Source: Oreohelix idahoensis (taxonomy: Eukaryota; Mollusca; Gastropoda; Stylommatophora; Oreohelicidae). Taken from it: a DNA stretch of 64,000 nt. Numbering within the stretch: position 1 is the stretch's first letter; every line of letters starts with the position of its first letter. Shown here piece by piece: positions 62,560 through 64,000 of the stretch. The stretch spans positions 496,001 to 560,000 of the forward strand of contig JAMPIV010022935.1 of assembly GCA_024509875.1 (NCBI GenBank), in the 5' to 3' direction. The notes under the pieces were generated by a model that saw only the letters and a list, made by a program, of their open reading frames with translations, was not told the origin of the DNA and ran no database searches. Both the position numbers and the translations under genes were made by a program.

Positions 62560-64000
62560 ATGAAAACGGGGAACAAGGGTTTAAAGGACAAACCTACTGG
62601 ACAGCAGGAACCTTATCACCCCCCAGTTTGTGAAGATGTTGTATGCAATGGGGCCACCATTAGGTGCCTTTATGATACAGGATTGGATTTTGACTCAGTC
62701 GTGAGCTCTCACCTGGTGCACCCAGATCAATACACCACGGAAACAGTGGAGATCCAAGGGGCAACCAAGGACGTAGAAGCCATGACACTTCCCATTGCCA
62801 GAATAAGTGTAAAAACTCGCTATGTGGAAGGAGTGATTAGAGCAGCAGTGATAAACGAACCAATCTACCCTCTGATATTGGGGTGTAAGTACGTCTTCTT
62901 GGGAAATTCCAAAAGACCTATGGTCATGGCAACAGTACAGACCAGGTCACAGCCAAGGAAGGAGGAGGATAATCCAATAAATACTCATCCAGAGGAGATG
63001 AGGAAGGCACAGGCTGAGGATAGGTCACTCAAGCCGTGTTTTAAGAAATTGCCTAAATGCCATACACCTCCAAACAAAGGAGACTACTATATGAAGAATA
63101 CACTGATCTATAGGAAGGCTGGAACTGGATCCAATGGTCACGGACAGCTGGTACTTCCCACTTCATATAGGGAGAAAGTGATGGAGTTAGGACATGCGAT
63201 TCCCTTCAGTGGTCATATGGGGATCAGCGCCACAGGACAGCGTATAGCTTGTCATTATTGCTGGCCAGGAATAACGGAAGATATAAAACGATATGTCAAA
63301 TCCTGTCCAGAATGTCAAAGGGTAGCTCCAAAGCATTGGACTGCTCCTGCAACCTTAGGAGAGATGCCCATAGTGGGAACCCCTTTCGAAAGGGTTGCCG
63401 TGGATATTGTGGGACCTCTCACACGTACCAAGAGGAGGAACAGTTACATTCTTACTCTGGTGGACACTTGTTCTATGTGGGGAGAGGCGGTAGCCTTGTC
63501 ATCAATCGACTCGAAGCATGTGGCAGAGGCATTACTCACGATATTCACACGGTTAGGATTTCCCCACCAAATCTTGACTGATAACGGCTCACAGTTCAAG
63601 GGGAGACTAACGGAAGAAGTTTTCAGGATATTCCAAGCCAAGCACTTTCATTGTAGTCCGTATCACCCCCAAGGGAACGGCCAGGTAGAAAAGTTCAACG
63701 GGACACTCATTTCTATCCTGCAAAAGCTGGCCCATGAAAAACCTGATACGTGGGATCAATATTTGCCCGCTGCGTTGTTTGCTTATCGGGAAGTCCCACA
63801 TAGTTCAACCGGAATGGCCCCGGCCACATTGTTGTTCGGAAGGCCAATAAAAGGTCCACTGGAAGCCTTATTGAGGACGTGGACAGATGAGAAGGCAGAA
63901 GAGACTGTTACCTCATCATATCAGTATGTGAACGAGCTGACCACTCGTCTCAAAGCTGGCTGGAAACTCGCTAATGATAATCTAAGACAAGCCAGGAAGA
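62560..64000 (+). CDS. pol: C3 Pol, partial (protease and integrase)
   Basis: The frame is open from at least 62560 to the window end, 480 codons, with no stop. Protease CLYDTGLD, integrase zinc finger, VDIVGP, LTDNGSQFKG and GQVEKFNGTL are present. One zinc-finger-region change, YFWPG to YCWPG (about 63260), and R to Q near 63722 set it apart. RT and RNase H lie outside the window. Confidence 0.85.
   Translation, partial: MKTGNKGLKDKPTGQQEPYHPPVCEDVVCNGATIRCLYDTGLDFDSVVSSHLVHPDQYTTETVEIQGATKDVEAMTLPIARISVKTRYVEGVIRAAVINEPIYPLILGCKYVFLGNSKRPMVMATVQTRSQPRKEEDNPINTHPEEMRKAQAEDRSLKPCFKKLPKCHTPPNKGDYYMKNTLIYRKAGTGSNGHGQLVLPTSYREKVMELGHAIPFSGHMGISATGQRIACHYCWPGITEDIKRYVKSCPECQRVAPKHWTAPATLGEMPIVGTPFERVAVDIVGPLTRTKRRNSYILTLVDTCSMWGEAVALSSIDSKHVAEALLTIFTRLGFPHQILTDNGSQFKGRLTEEVFRIFQAKHFHCSPYHPQGNGQVEKFNGTLISILQKLAHEKPDTWDQYLPAALFAYREVPHSSTGMAPATLLFGRPIKGPLEALLRTWTDEKAEETVTSSYQYVNELTTRLKAGWKLANDNLRQARK

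Larger units (their letters stand above)
58928..64000 (+). mobile_element. LTR retrotransposon C, copy 3, cut by the window end
   Basis: LTR 58928-60967, internal region from 60968 to the window end. The sequence reaches the integrase GPY region of pol. Confidence 0.85.

Noticed and set aside
19099..64000. CRISPR array or bacterial operon
   Set aside because: The repeats are multi-kilobase LTRs and minisatellites, and all coding regions are eukaryotic retroelement or transposase types.

Overview
This is a eukaryotic, almost certainly metazoan, genomic window made almost entirely of transposable elements. No host gene, rRNA or true tRNA gene could be supported. The evidence is several non-LTR retrotransposons (two RTE-like, one RNase H-bearing I/Nimb-like, plus fragments), a hAT transposase relic, a CACTG-ended DNA transposon, a tRNA-derived SINE, and four LTR-retrotransposon families, two of which have the unusual protease-integrase-RT-RNase H order known from Gmr1-like Ty3/gypsy elements. 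An invertebrate, possibly an arthropod, is my guess; the species cannot be read from the window.

Region 1 (about 886-17883) is a decayed hAT transposon that served as a landing pad. Its transposase is split into 886-1627, 2160-2503 and 12947-13423, and its right terminus is at 17883. Into it went a minus-strand LINE fragment (about 1622-2155), an RTE-like LINE 'L-A' (2504-12946, 10-bp target duplication) and an I/Nimb-like LINE 'L-C' (13582-17863, 11-bp duplication, GAA tail). L-A was itself opened by an LTR-like sequence (3433-10654), which carries another, better preserved RTE LINE 'L-B' with an antisense SINE at its 3' end.

Region 2 (17884-19098) has no recognised gene and ends in a 45-bp minisatellite built from what looks like LINE 3' coding sequence.

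Region 3 (19099-64000) begins a tandem array of a Gmr1-like element, 'C': LTR, internal, LTR, internal, LTR, internal, with a 6917-bp period, running off the window end. The first C LTR was hit by element 'A' (21014-47003, perfect 5-bp duplication GTCGT), which has gag and protease but no polymerase. Inside A sits element 'D' (about 26721-44321), a minus-oriented LTR element encoding a coiled-coil protein plus an RRM-like domain and no pol. Inside D sits a 2.05-kb CACTG-ended DNA transposon (28616-39807, duplication TAA) with a single transposase-like gene. Inside that gene sits element 'B' (29164-38300), a Gmr1-like element with near-identical LTRs. A SINE also sits in A's left LTR.

Functionally, B and C are the only LTR families here with polymerase. 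A and D have structural genes only and would need enzymes from elsewhere. B and D share the same primer-binding-site core at the same 2-nt distance from the LTR, which makes a B-like element a candidate helper for D. The three C copies share the same gag frameshift and the same hairpin-bearing insertion, so the array probably grew by recombination or duplication of one defective copy. Many breaks in the young elements are single-base indels, so sequencing or assembly error has to be considered before calling each one dead.
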